Source of the DNA: Exophiala sp. HKRS030
Lineage: Eukaryota; Ascomycota; Eurotiomycetes; Chaetothyriales; Herpotrichiellaceae
NCBI GenBank assembly: GCA_023897205.1
Contig: JAHWDD010000002.1
Coordinates: 1,984,001 to 2,048,000, forward strand
Direction of reading: 5' to 3'
DNA: 64,000 bases
The notes beneath the pieces are model-generated. The model did no database searches and was not told the origin of the DNA. It saw only the letters and a program-made list of their open reading frames with translations. Below are positions 43,227 through 53,369 of this stretch, one piece after another (within the stretch, counting starts at the first letter, position 1; each line of letters opens with the position of its first letter). The translations under genes and the position numbers were made by a program.

Positions 43227-44087
43227 TCATCTTTTGATCGACTTGATAAAGTCCAAAAATGCACTTGTACATTTATCCGCCACGTCGTTGTAAATCTCAT
43301 GTCCAGGGCCGTCAATCTCTACAAGTCGGCAATTACTCCCGACTTGCTTTTGGATCTCCTTTTGTGCGGCCACGGTGGTCGCGGCACTGTTGGTGGGAGC
43401 CAGGATCAGCATGGGAACTTTGATGTCTGCCAATACTGGTCTCGAGTCGATGGTGCAAAGGAATTCCGCATAACTCCCCAGTCCTTCGCCGGTGCTTATC
43501 GAAACTTGATCCAGCCACCATTTTCGGTATTCCGGGTCGGTGGAAGCCATTGTCCCCGGAAGTTCAGAGAGACGTCGAGCCCACCCTCGAGACCCTAGGG
43601 TGCGACACGCCTCTGGCCAAGATGGTTGGCCCATGGCGAAAAGGTCCAGGGCCGCTTGGGGTAGGTACGTTGGACTCGAGCAGATTGTCAAACTGAGTAG
43701 TCGATCTGGGTGACGAGCCGCGAAGATCTCCCCCAATATCCCCGAAGTGCTTTCACCGAAAAAATGAACTTTGTCAATCTTGAGTTGATCCAAGGTGTCG
43801 ACGATCTCCGACAATATGGTTTCCAGAGTGTACGCTTCCGGTTTCTCTCGGATCGATGGTGCGCTGGACAAACCGTGACCACGTAAGTCACGTCGGATGA
43901 CATTGTAGTGCCTCGAGAGTGCCGGTACCCAATGGTAGAAAAACGCAGAGTGACGACCGAAGCCTCCTTGCAACAGAATCGTCTCGCATGGTTTCCAAGG
44001 ATCGGCGTGGCAGTCAGCAACAAAATGTGTGGTCTCTCCAGACGAAGGATGGGTGATGAATTGGCTGTGAGGATGATTATTATTCAT
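43227..44087 (-). CDS. Alpha/beta hydrolase
   Basis: A single exon of 286 aa from MNNNHPHSQF. The fold markers are the oxyanion region ILLQGGFGRHSAFFYHWVPAL, RRDLRGHGLSS, the nucleophile elbow FFGESTSG (Ser113), and GPGHEIYNDV with the catalytic His near residue 268. The acid is probably the Asp of DSRPVLADIKVPMLILAPT or nearby. This is the carboxylesterase/3-oxoadipate enol-lactonase-like type of hydrolase. There is no signal peptide. The substrate is unknown. It is divergent from the 3-hydroxyisobutyrate dehydrogenase-like gene across 380 bp, suggesting co-regulation (inference). Confidence 0.88.
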   Translation of the reverse strand: MNNNHPHSQFITHPSSGETTHFVADCHADPWKPCETILLQGGFGRHSAFFYHWVPALSRHYNVIRRDLRGHGLSSAPSIREKPEAYTLETILSEIVDTLDQLKIDKVHFFGESTSGILGEIFAARHPDRLLSLTICSSPTYLPQAALDLFAMGQPSWPEACRTLGSRGWARRLSELPGTMASTDPEYRKWWLDQVSISTGEGLGSYAEFLCTIDSRPVLADIKVPMLILAPTNSAATTVAAQKEIQKQVGSNCRLVEIDGPGHEIYNDVADKCTSAFLDFIKSIKR

Positions 44088-44465
44088 GATGGGCGAGAAC
44101 AAGGGTCAATCGCTCTTTCTCCTCTTGATTCGATCCGTCGATGTCAGCGAAAACAATGTGTAGGGACGAAGCACTCTCGTCACAGACTCTCCAGTCCTTG
44201 TATGGAGAGAAGGTCTCAAAAAGTTGCTCCAATACTCCAAACTCTCCCACAACAAAAAGGAGATGTGCATATTGATGATAATGTGGGGTACAAGCCATTG
44301 ATCCCTCTTCCTCCTCCACATATCCGCGTACAGCCACCTTCGAACCATCGTCGCATTATTGTCGTCGACATCATTGCGTTTCATATTTTCAATACAAGAC
44401 AGTGTGTGGTCTTTTGCTCTTTTTTTCGGCATCGCTTGGATTGTTGGTAAGAAAGAAACAATCAA
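44088..44465. promoter_or_regulatory. Shared divergent promoter, hydrolase / HIBADH-like
   Basis: 378 bp between divergent starts, with no gene. Short enough to be a shared promoter. Confidence 0.4.
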
Positions 44466-45583
44466 ATGGACGGCAATTATGGATTTGTAGGTAAGTATGG
44501 AAAGGAAGTCGGCGCGATTTTCGCCCGGCTACCTAACCTTTCGCCGTGTAATGCTAATGACATTCGTTCTGTTCTAGGCCTAGGAGCCATGGGTTACGCC
44601 ATGGCTGGGAACATCCGAAAAAAGATACCTGCAACTTCGACTCTGTTCATCTATGACGTGCACCGGCCATCGTGCGAACGATTCGTTTCGGAATACGAGG
44701 CGATAGGCCCGGTGGTCATCACAGGCTCAGTCAAGGACCTTGCTATCACGTCGGAAGTCGTCGTGTCAATCGTCCCGACGGCGGATAATGTCCGACAGGT
44801 GTACCTAGACCAACAAAATGGCCTTTCAGCAGCTCCGAAAAATCCCCAAAGGTTGATCCTGGAGTGCAGCACCATAGAATCAGCATCAACGAGGGAGATT
44901 GGAGAGACACTGAAAGCATCTGGTCATGGTCATTATGTGGATTCTCCTGTATCGGTGAGTGCAGTGCGACAAACACCGTGATGGAGGACCACATCATACT
45001 GATTGTGTATTGACAGGGTGGTGTTCCTGCCGCAGAAGCAGGGACTCTTTCATTTATGATTGGGAGCGAACGACCATCGGAGTCTGAATCAGCTGGGAGC
45101 GTCGCCGCCCGTATCAATCACGTTTTGACCATGCTAGGCAAACCTGAAAAGCTCTTTTGGTGTGGGAAACTTGGGGCGGGCCTCGCAGCAAAGATAAGCA
45201 ACAATTACATCTCCTGCACTTTCCTGTTGGTAATTGCGGAAGCGATGGCAATGGGTATCAGGAATGGGATCGACCCAAAGTTGTTGCAAGAAGTCATTCA
45301 CAACTCTTCGGGCCAGAGCTTCATGGGAGACCACGTCAATCCTGTCCCGGGAGTTGTCGCACACGCTCCCAGTAGTAACAATTGGAAATTGGGTTTCAAG
45401 ACTCAGATGATGATCAAGGATATCGGACTCGGGATCGACGCGGCGAAGCAGGTTGGGATAACGCCAACAATGGCCGAGGCGGCGATTGAAGTGTGGAAGA
45501 AGGCGGCGAAAGACCCAAGATGCATTGACCGGGATGGCTCATCGGTCTGGCTTCACATCAATGATATCAAAGAAGATAAATGA
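44466..45583 (+). CDS. 3-hydroxyisobutyrate dehydrogenase-like beta-hydroxyacid dehydrogenase
   Basis: Three exons (44466-44490, 44578-44954, 45017-45583) give 322 aa. The tiny first exon (25 nt, MDGNYGFVG) joins to LGAMGYAMAGNI, completing the NAD-binding GLGxMG loop. SPVS joins GGVPAAEAGTLSFMIG, the family's substrate-binding D-x-PVSGG motif. The catalytic lysine lies in GAGLAAKISNNYI. The C-terminal helical domain (KDIGLGIDAAKQVG) is complete. Such enzymes oxidise 3-hydroxyisobutyrate (valine breakdown) or related beta-hydroxy acids. The canonical enzyme is mitochondrial, but no targeting peptide is seen here, so this is probably a cytosolic relative with a different substrate. Confidence 0.9.
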
Positions 45584-46807
45584 GATGCTGACAGTGGTGG
45601 ATGATGCCTATATTTGAAACAGAACATGCCAACCTTTTTCTGATTTGAAGTCGCAAGGATTATTTGACAGAAACGATGTTCAGAAACTGCAACGTAATAT
45701 CACCATGACGATGCGTCTTTGAATAATCGAAAGAGAATGGCAAACCAATAGGACAGCAATGCGTTGACGAGTGAGCGCGAACGAGCTCAATCAATATCCA
45801 GCGTGAGTACGGAGTACCGTCGAATATGCTCCCCAGTCTCCGTGGATTGCAAGGTCAGAGATTTGATGATTCAACAAATGACGGAAAGTGTCCGAAAACT
45901 AATGCAAATGATGAGAACGTCCGTAATAAAATGGGCCAGTCTAGCGTGTTTGGCTGTCAGGTACCATCTCCGGGAGGCCCTTGGCCCTGGGATTTTGTGG
46001 TATCATGCCATGGATGACGGCTTACCGATGGGGTGGAAAATCGGAACAGATACGGATAATCAAAAGGTGGAGGAGGAACTCAGGGGTTTCCCGTTTTCCT
46101 TTCGGTTCGCGTTGTCATCAGATTTAATATTGTGAGGCGGTTTCGATCAAATCTTAAAAAACCCGTGACTGTGTGGAATGACTGATATGTAAGCTCGTAC
46201 TCCGTACTGCGGCGTTGAACAGACACCGTGACCGAGGAGATGTTGTTGTGTGTTTTGTTGTCTTGGATCTTTGAGTCTCGAACCCCACTGACAGCCTCGT
46301 GGGAAATTGTCTCTGTCGACCATGAGCCAGCTACGCTTTTGGGTTTAGCTCCCATCTAATTTTGGAAATTTTCCATCAGGACCAGTTTGTGTACTCGTTA
46401 TCGGCTCGTGGGTGACACTGCCTTTCGGGACCCGAGACCATGGCGAACAAGATGGTCCTGTGCGAGTCCAAGGGGCCATATTCGCCCACGTTCAACGCGT
46501 GATCTACCGACCACAGCCCAGGTCGGTGGTGAGTGCCATTGGGTGACAACTCCGGAGTTTGGTAAGGCGAGTCAAGTGCGTCCATGTTTGCTCCATTTCT
46601 TCCCCCCCCCCGACACACCGTGTACAGTCTTATTATTCGTATCACCGTCAAAACACTCACGGACTTTTATTACCTACCATCATATATATTCTCACTCCCA
46701 CAAGAATACAGGGTAGTGGGATTTGCTCCTCCCTCTCCTCCGCCTGCTCCTCTCCGTTTACTCTCTCTTTATTCCATTCTTTGCCAGTATAAAGCCTTTT
46801 TTCCGCC
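45584..46807. other. Intergenic region and promoter of P450 B
   Basis: About 1.2 kb. TACGGAGTA at 45808-45816 and TACTCCGTA at 46198-46206. A strong pyrimidine tract lies at about 46595-46800, including a ten-base C run near 46608, directly upstream of the P450 start. Confidence 0.5.
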
Positions 46808-48537
46808 ATGGCAACGATATATTCTTCCCCCTCCGTTCTTTCCTTTCCCAATAATGCCACGGCGCAACTCTTCCGCTCCGATTCCCCAGGAGTAACATTC
46901 CTTTACAAGTACAAATGGATCATCACCACATTACTTTTGATCGCTCCTGGTTTCATCAGGTTCCTACAGTACCTCCTGTTCAAGGATAAACCACCCAAAG
47001 GATTGAAACTTGTCCCCGGCCCACCCAGCACCATTCCTTATATCGGTCGGGTCGACATCGATCCCATTGCGCCATGGAACTCGATGAAGAAATGGGCGGA
47101 CGAGTACAACGGTCTCTTCAGACTGACGACGTGCGGCGAGATGCACATCTGGCTCGGAAACGGTGATATCGCACAGGAACTCTACTGCAAGCGTGCCTCT
47201 CGTTATTCTTCACGTCCCGAGGTTGCGGCAGTGCCTGGAAGTCACAACATGGCCCAATATCTGCCGTTGATGGAATATGGAGGTGAGTTCCTGGTCTGAA
47301 CCAAACACTGATACAAAGCTAACCAAGGACAGATCACTGGCGTATGCAGAGAAAGTTCGCCCACACATCATTGAACATTGCCTACAACAACCAATACTAT
47401 GGCTACGTTCCTCTGGAAGCGAAGCGATTCTTGTACAACCTCGTCAAAGACCCTCTTGATCATTATTCTCAGACCGACCGCTTCTGTGGACGAATTTCGG
47501 CAAGAATGTGCTACGGGTCTCCCAACTCCGCCGCCGCACACTGCAAGAACGCCGCAGAATTCATCCCACAGATCTCACCGTCGGCCAGTGGACCTCTGAC
47601 CAACATCTTCCCATTCCTTGGACGTCTTCCCGAATGGATCAACACTTCCAAGATCGCTTGCAGACAACGACGGGAACGGGAAGAGCGTTTGTGGAAGGGT
47701 CTCCTGCGACAAGTCCGCACCGAGATGGACGCAGGTAAAGCCGAAGTCTCATTCGCACGATCATACTTTGAACGCAAGGACGCCTCGGAGGAGGGCGATG
47801 GCAAAGACTTTGGTTTCGACGAGCACGAAGCAGCATATGCAGTTGGTATGTTGTGCACGGTCGCCATCTTCACCATCGGTGGGCCACTCTACGGCTTCTT
47901 CATGATGATGGTCCTGAACCCAGAATGGCAAGACAAGGCCCGCGCCGAAGTCGACTCTGTCATCGGTGACGACCGCATTGTCGACCTCAGCGACTCTCCT
48001 AACTTGCCCATTCTCCGCGCATGCATCAAAGAAACTCTCCGCTGGTTGCCGCCCGTCCCACTCGGTGTCCCCAGACTCGTGACCGAAGACGACAGCTATG
48101 AAGGATACTACATCCCCAAGGGTGCCGTGGTGCACGCGGTCGACATCTCCATGGCCCGCAACGAGGAAATCTACCCCGACGCCAACTCATACAACCCTGC
48201 ACGCTGGCTTCAACCCGAGTTCCCGACCTACCAAGAACCTCTCACAGTCTATCCTCGACTCTTGGGTTACCATGGATTCGGTCGCGGCCGACGCATGTGT
48301 CCTGGTATCGAAATCACCGAAGCCGAGTTGTTGGTCGCGTGTGGTTCTCTCCTTTGGGCTTTCACGATGAAGCCCAATAAAAATCCTGATGGCAGTCTCC
48401 AGTGGCCCGACCCGAAGTTGAGGACCAGCAATGTCATTGGCGGTCCACTCCCTTTCAAGTTTGAATTGAAGATCAGGAGTGAACAGAGAAAGGCCAAGAT
48501 TGAGGAGCTTGCTTTGGCTGCGAAGATTGTGGATTAA
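46808..48537 (+). CDS. Cytochrome P450 monooxygenase B, atypical I-helix
   Basis: Two exons (46808-47282, 47333-48537) give 559 aa. The N-terminal anchor (WIITTLLLIAPGFIRFLQYLLF) is followed by VPGPPSTIPYIG, the C-helix HWRMQRK, the K-helix KETLRWLPP (ExxR), PARWL, and heme loop FGRGRRMCPGIEI with the thiolate Cys. In the I-helix, where AGxDT is expected, the sequence is MLCTVAIFTIGGPLYGFF. No Asp/Glu-Thr pair for oxygen activation is present. The protein is otherwise intact, so it is probably functional with altered oxygen chemistry or a shifted motif, as in some fungal P450 families. It is an ER protein. The substrate is unknown. Confidence 0.93.
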
Positions 48538-49493
48538 TGAAGTGTGTCTTGGGTACGGCGTTTATTTTTACCCCTGGGTCAAGTTAGTTGGAGCATGAGC
48601 ATGGCACGCAGTATATACTGATAATTCATTGGTATTCCTTGAGAGTCGTTTCATTTCTTGATTCACACTTTTTCCCGCTTGAGCCGTGAACGCCCTAGAT
48701 AGCTAAGCAAGCATGGCCGGTACTTTGCTCTGCTGCATCGAGCCGGAAGGCATATAGGAAAGACTTTGGTTCAAGAACTGACCTGTCCCAGCTGTTGTCT
48801 CGTTGTTAGTGACTGAACGAACAAAAGTGTGAATGAGTAAATGCTCATAGAGAGCCGTCCTTACCTGATCCACAGCCGCCTGATAATTGGAAGAATGTTG
48901 TCGATTTCTCCTTCTCCTGGAAGTACCCCGTGTTTTGTGTGGAACTTGTGGACTACTGCCTAGCTTGAAGCTTTCGACACGCTCTCGACACGGAGTAACC
49001 AGCCCTCACTAAAAACGCCTCCCGCGTACAAGGTAGAGTACGAGTAGTACCTACCTAGAGGTAGCTATCTCAGATACCGATGGTTAGGGGGAGTGCTTGC
49101 CATACTTAGGTACCTAACCCAAGGTACTCCGTTAGGTGAGTGTGATCCAGGCGGGTACCGACAATTTCACTGCAGTAAATGATGCACACTCCACGTCTCT
49201 CGCCAGTAAAGGAGGCCATACTTGTTTTTTCCCCTTCTTTTTCTCCCCCTGAACTCAAGATATGTACGTCTGTTCTGCCTACGGATTACATGTCTCTAAA
49301 GTTCGGATCGTGACCGTGATTATATAGCGCAAGTGGGGGGGAAACTAGAGGTCGCCCGTCGTTGTTTTTGACACGGAAGAACAGGTGAGACAATAGGGGA
49401 GAGAGTTCGACTCCGCTCACCAAGGAGGAGAAGATTATTGAGTCAACAAGGGGAAATTTCAAGGAGAAGGATGAACTCATTACTTGAAAAAAG

Positions 49494-49509
49494 TACGGAG
49501 TACTCCGTA
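49494..49509. repeat. 16-bp perfect palindrome TACGGAGTACTCCGTA
   Basis: Two TACGGAGTA/TACTCCGTA 9-mers overlap to give a perfect palindrome. It belongs to the dispersed motif family seen in several intergenic regions of the window. Confidence 0.8.
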
Positions 49510-51562
49510 GAGTAATAACGAGTCTGTCTGTCTGTCTGCCCGTCTTTCTGCCTACCTACGGTCATAACTAGAAACTCGCAGTAATCACGATTTAGATCAT
49601 GTCAAGTCGGTATTCTGGCGCAAAAAAACCCAAACCCAAACCGACGACATGTCAAAAGATGATCGACGGTACGGATTATAACCGTCCAAATGTCAAGACG
49701 TACTCTAGTTTGCCAATAACCCTGACCTAGATACGGAGTAGGTAAGGTATACCCATTTCGGGAATGCCCAGGTGGATACCGTCGCCGACTTCGACGGGCA
49801 TCTTGTATACAGCACTGTATCTGCTGGTAACTTGGTTTTGCTTCTGTACAACATCGGGCGACTTGACGAGTAATTTGCTACGAACCACGGATTACTACAG
49901 CCACCACATCAACCACCCACAGATATGATCGTGAAGTGTTGAGGAAGTACTATGTTGCCATCCCCCATTACGGAGTATTATTATTACTACTATTTGATGT
50001 CAGCTCAACAGGGGTTGATTCTTGACAGGTGCCATTCCTTCCCCAATTCGGCCACCCGCAAAGTGTCAACTCAGTTTGATCAGTGATCTCCCGTCATATT
50101 CCTTTTCTAATTCAACGACTAGACTCTCTTTGTTTCCACAAGGCTGCAAGGGAGTTCCACCGATCTTTTTCTTTGTCGCTCAACGACGAAGTCACCACGG
50201 TGTGCTCGGAGTGTAGCATTTTCAACCACACCCGGTACAGCAGCAGGTCTCCTCGTGACAAGGTCGACCATGTTGCTCTTTTCGCTGCGAGAGAGAGCGT
50301 ACGTCCACTGACTGCGACACAAGTACGGCTGTCTAAACCCATCGACCAGACGATACCCTACAATATGTACGTACATACTCCTTTGACTAGTGCACGACCT
50401 CCCCGTTCTCCTTCTACTGGTCCGAGCGAGCGAGCGCCGAAACCCCACAAAGGCGGAAGATCTACAAAAAAAAGGATCTACATGACTGACCTAAAGCTCT
50501 GACATGGACGTCCTGTCCTGTCCAAAGGACCAATGTTGAGGGTTCATTAGCAAAACGGTCACGGGCTTACTCCAGAACTAATTGAATGGTTCCAAGATGT
50601 CAGTCGAGGGGCCAACTATTCACGTCGTCCAGGACGATCATTGGACTTGGCAACTCCCCCCATGAGAATCGAGATTCTCATAGGAGTATTCTCGATATTT
50701 ACATGACCGCAAAACTTGAAAGAATTGCATGGTACAAACTGCATGATCTCCCCCAGGGAGTATTCGTGGCAATCTTGGCTCGGGGGATGACCGTGTCAAC
50801 AGATCACCAGGGGGGAGGGGCCTCGTGCCTTTCGTGCATCCGACTTCGACTTTGGGTTGGCGATTTCGATTCCTTCTCAGCTGAAAGGACTTCCAGCACG
50901 GTCTTGTGAAAACGACCATGCATCAACCAAGCAAACCTTGAAGAGCGCAGGATCAGGGCCAGGATTTGCTGTACTCCGTACATTGAAAAAAGAACGGTAC
51001 AGAGTTTCCGCTATGTTTCTGTGAGGTGTGTGTCAGTCGATCACTTGAGTAAGGCTGGCGAACTTGAGAGTGTTCAAAACCCCCTTGGCCTTGCAGAAAC
51101 TAACGGAATCCGCCCGACTTACTGGAACTTGTTGAGCGACACTTTTCGCCTTCCTCGCACGGATGGTTGACAGGCCCATTCACTTGCTCGAAGACTCGAA
51201 CCGCCTCTTGGCCCAAGACAATATTGATGTGGCGCTTATGCAAGGAGAAGCTCCGCACGTATATCTGCACAGACACTGAGACAGGACCTGCTACTGGACG
51301 AAAGGAGTGCGCGAGTGATGTTGATCGAGTGATGCTTTTGGATTCATTGCCGTCAAGGGACATCGTTGATGCTCGAGATGATTTCCTTTTGGAACCAAGC
51401 TATCGACTGTCATACCCTTGGAAACAATCTCCTTTGTCCCTTGCCATGAACCGCCCCTGAAGGGTCAAAGTGTTGTTGACCTTTGGGGAATTGAAGCGGT
51501 TGTGAAAAGACAAACAGATCAAAAGGCTGGGCGTCGAGAGCCATGGCCACGAGAAAAAAAGG

Positions 51563-51569
51563 TATATAA
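51563..51569 (+). promoter_or_regulatory. TATA box of the hydrophobin gene
   Basis: TATATAA about 155 bp before the ATG. A CT/CA-rich leader follows, then a T10/A9 homopolymer pair at about 51679-51698, typical of strongly expressed fungal genes. Confidence 0.6.
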
Positions 51570-51721
51570 ACCGGTCCAAGTCAGAGGGAACGGTTCTTGT
51601 TTCTGCATCTCATCAATCACTCTCGTTTCAACAAAGCAAGAACATCTCTCAAACCTCTCACACACACAAGTCCCTCCGTTTTTTTTTTAAAAAAAAACAC
51701 CAAACACCAAACTCAATCAAC

Positions 51722-52227
51722 ATGCGTTCCTCAATCATCGCTTTCGGCATCGCCGCCCTCACCGCCGTGACCCAGGCCGTCCCGACCGAACAGGCCAAGC
51801 GTGACCTCTACGTCAGGAGCGCCTCTGCCGACGTGAGCTGCGGCAACGACCAGGTCATCTCCTGCTGCAACACCAACAAGGCGACCTCCGACTCCAACAA
51901 CGGTGGTCTCTTGGGGCTCGGGGGCCTTCTCGACGGTGTCCTCGGTGGATCTTGCAGCCCATTGGGTCTCGGCAGTAAGATTTTCTTTTCTCTGTTGCCA
52001 CCCAAAAAAAATGAAATACTGACCAAATGTCAACAGTCCTCGGTGCTGGTGTTCCCGTCACCGACGCCTGCGGTAACAACGTCGCTGCGTGCTGTACCGG
52101 CGACCAGAACGTATGTGTCCACCTACAGTCGAACCCTGCAGAAAGAAGAATTTTTTGCTGACTATCCATAACCTACATATAGGGCGGTCTTCTCAACCTC
52201 CAATGCACCACTTTGAACATCCTCTAG
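51722..52227 (+). CDS. Class I hydrophobin
   Basis: Three exons (51722-51974, 52037-52110, 52183-52227) give 123 aa. A signal peptide covers about residues 1-19 (MRSSIIAFGIAALTAVTQA). All eight cysteines are present at 40, 48, 49, 78, 96, 103, 104 and 117, with the pattern C-x7-CC-x28-C-x17-C-x6-CC-x12-C. This is the four-disulfide hydrophobin arrangement with class I loop lengths. The Gly/Leu-rich loop between C3 and C4 (GGLLGLGGLLDGVLGG) fits a surface-active amphipathic coat protein. It is secreted and self-assembles on spores or aerial hyphae. The last exon is only 45 nt and holds the eighth cysteine. Confidence 0.93.
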
Positions 52228-53369
52228 AGGGTGACCCAAAAGCGTGGCCTGGCGACGCGTGTCGGCGGCACGATTTTCACAATGTGATTTCTCTCTGGTG
52301 AAAATGAGCTAGTACCAATGCTCATGATTGGGAAAAAGGAAAACCCTGGGGAAAGAACATTTGTGAGGTCGACACCAAGAGAATTCTAGGCTGATCTTGG
52401 GGGATAGGAAAATGGTGGGGAAAGTGTTTTGATTCTTCAAGTAGGACAGAGGTTTGTAGTGACAGTTGGGAATCTTTTCCAAGGTTCCGACTCTTGCATA
52501 CCAGTACTCGTATGGTAGATTCAATGGGATCAAAATTGGTAAATCTACTAGTGTCTTGGTGTGTTGTTTTGTTCTTTCACGATCCTGACCAGTTTAAAAG
52601 CAAAGTGTTGTTGTTTCCCTTGTTTTCCCTTTTTTTTTTTGCGTTGACCCCTTGTGAAACCTTGAGAATCTTGTACATTCGAGCGACGTGTCTCGTTCCG
52701 CACTGTAAATATGGGTGAGATACTATTACTGCAAAACCAAAACGAAACAAAGCACATCAACTCAATTCCTTGGGAGTCGCGGGGCATTGAATCGAATCGT
52801 CGATAGCTTCACCTCTTTCCAATGCTTTTTTTGTCATGGACCACAACCTGGTCCCTTGTGCTGTTCCTGTGACAACGACCAAAACATCCCAACTCCAAGC
52901 AGAATGTTTAGTTGTATATGTCCCCATCGTCGCTAAATCATTACGGCATGTCCTCCTTCTAGTGGGATATCGAATGCATCAGGGTGCAAACGACGAAAAA
53001 TTCGGGAATCATATCTGTTATGATAATGGGCCAGCCGTTCGACCAGTCCACACAACTGAGTAAACCTTCCCGCAGGGAAGAAGACGGCATGGCAGCATCT
53101 CGATACACAGATACTTGCTTTTGTATGCCGAATAACACAAGAAGGAATGTATGGTTCAGCCCGTGTACGTCCGAGAGAGTGTGAGACTCAAGAGTTTACT
53201 ATAATGTCGACATTTCCCTCCCTAGGATCTGAAATTCATGGAGTGTTTCGATCTTTTACACTACGACAATAACTAATGCTCTTTCGTATCAGTTCCATTC
53301 CGCCCTTTGTCTATCTAGGGTTTTGAAACTGTTCCATCAAAGACCGAGTCTTGACCATCTCTTGCACAT
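52228..53369. other. Convergent intergenic region
   Basis: About 1.1 kb between the hydrophobin gene and the ankyrin gene, with no gene. A poly-T run lies near 52630. Confidence 0.4.

Larger units (their letters stand above)
48538..51721. other. Gene-poor region with TACGGAGTA motifs; hydrophobin promoter
   Basis: 3.2 kb with no convincing gene; ORFs up to 139 aa are not protein-like. Motifs occur at 49494-49509 (16-bp palindrome), 49732, 49969 and 50972. A patch of TAGGTACC-type repeats is at about 49035-49145 and a GTCT/CTGT repeat at about 49520-49545. The distal part must include the hydrophobin promoter. Confidence 0.5.

Noticed and set aside
46255..46300. tRNA-like B box (reverse strand GGTTCGAGAC)
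   Set aside because: No matching A box, acceptor stem or anticodon arm in the flanking sequence.
35130..48537. Secondary-metabolite cluster around the two P450s
   Set aside because: No PKS, NRPS, terpene cyclase or prenyltransferase lies in the window. The genes between are general lipid and acid metabolism.
50083..50502. 139-codon frame upstream of the hydrophobin gene
   Set aside because: Low-complexity C-terminus, no recognisable domain and no splice partner. Likely chance.
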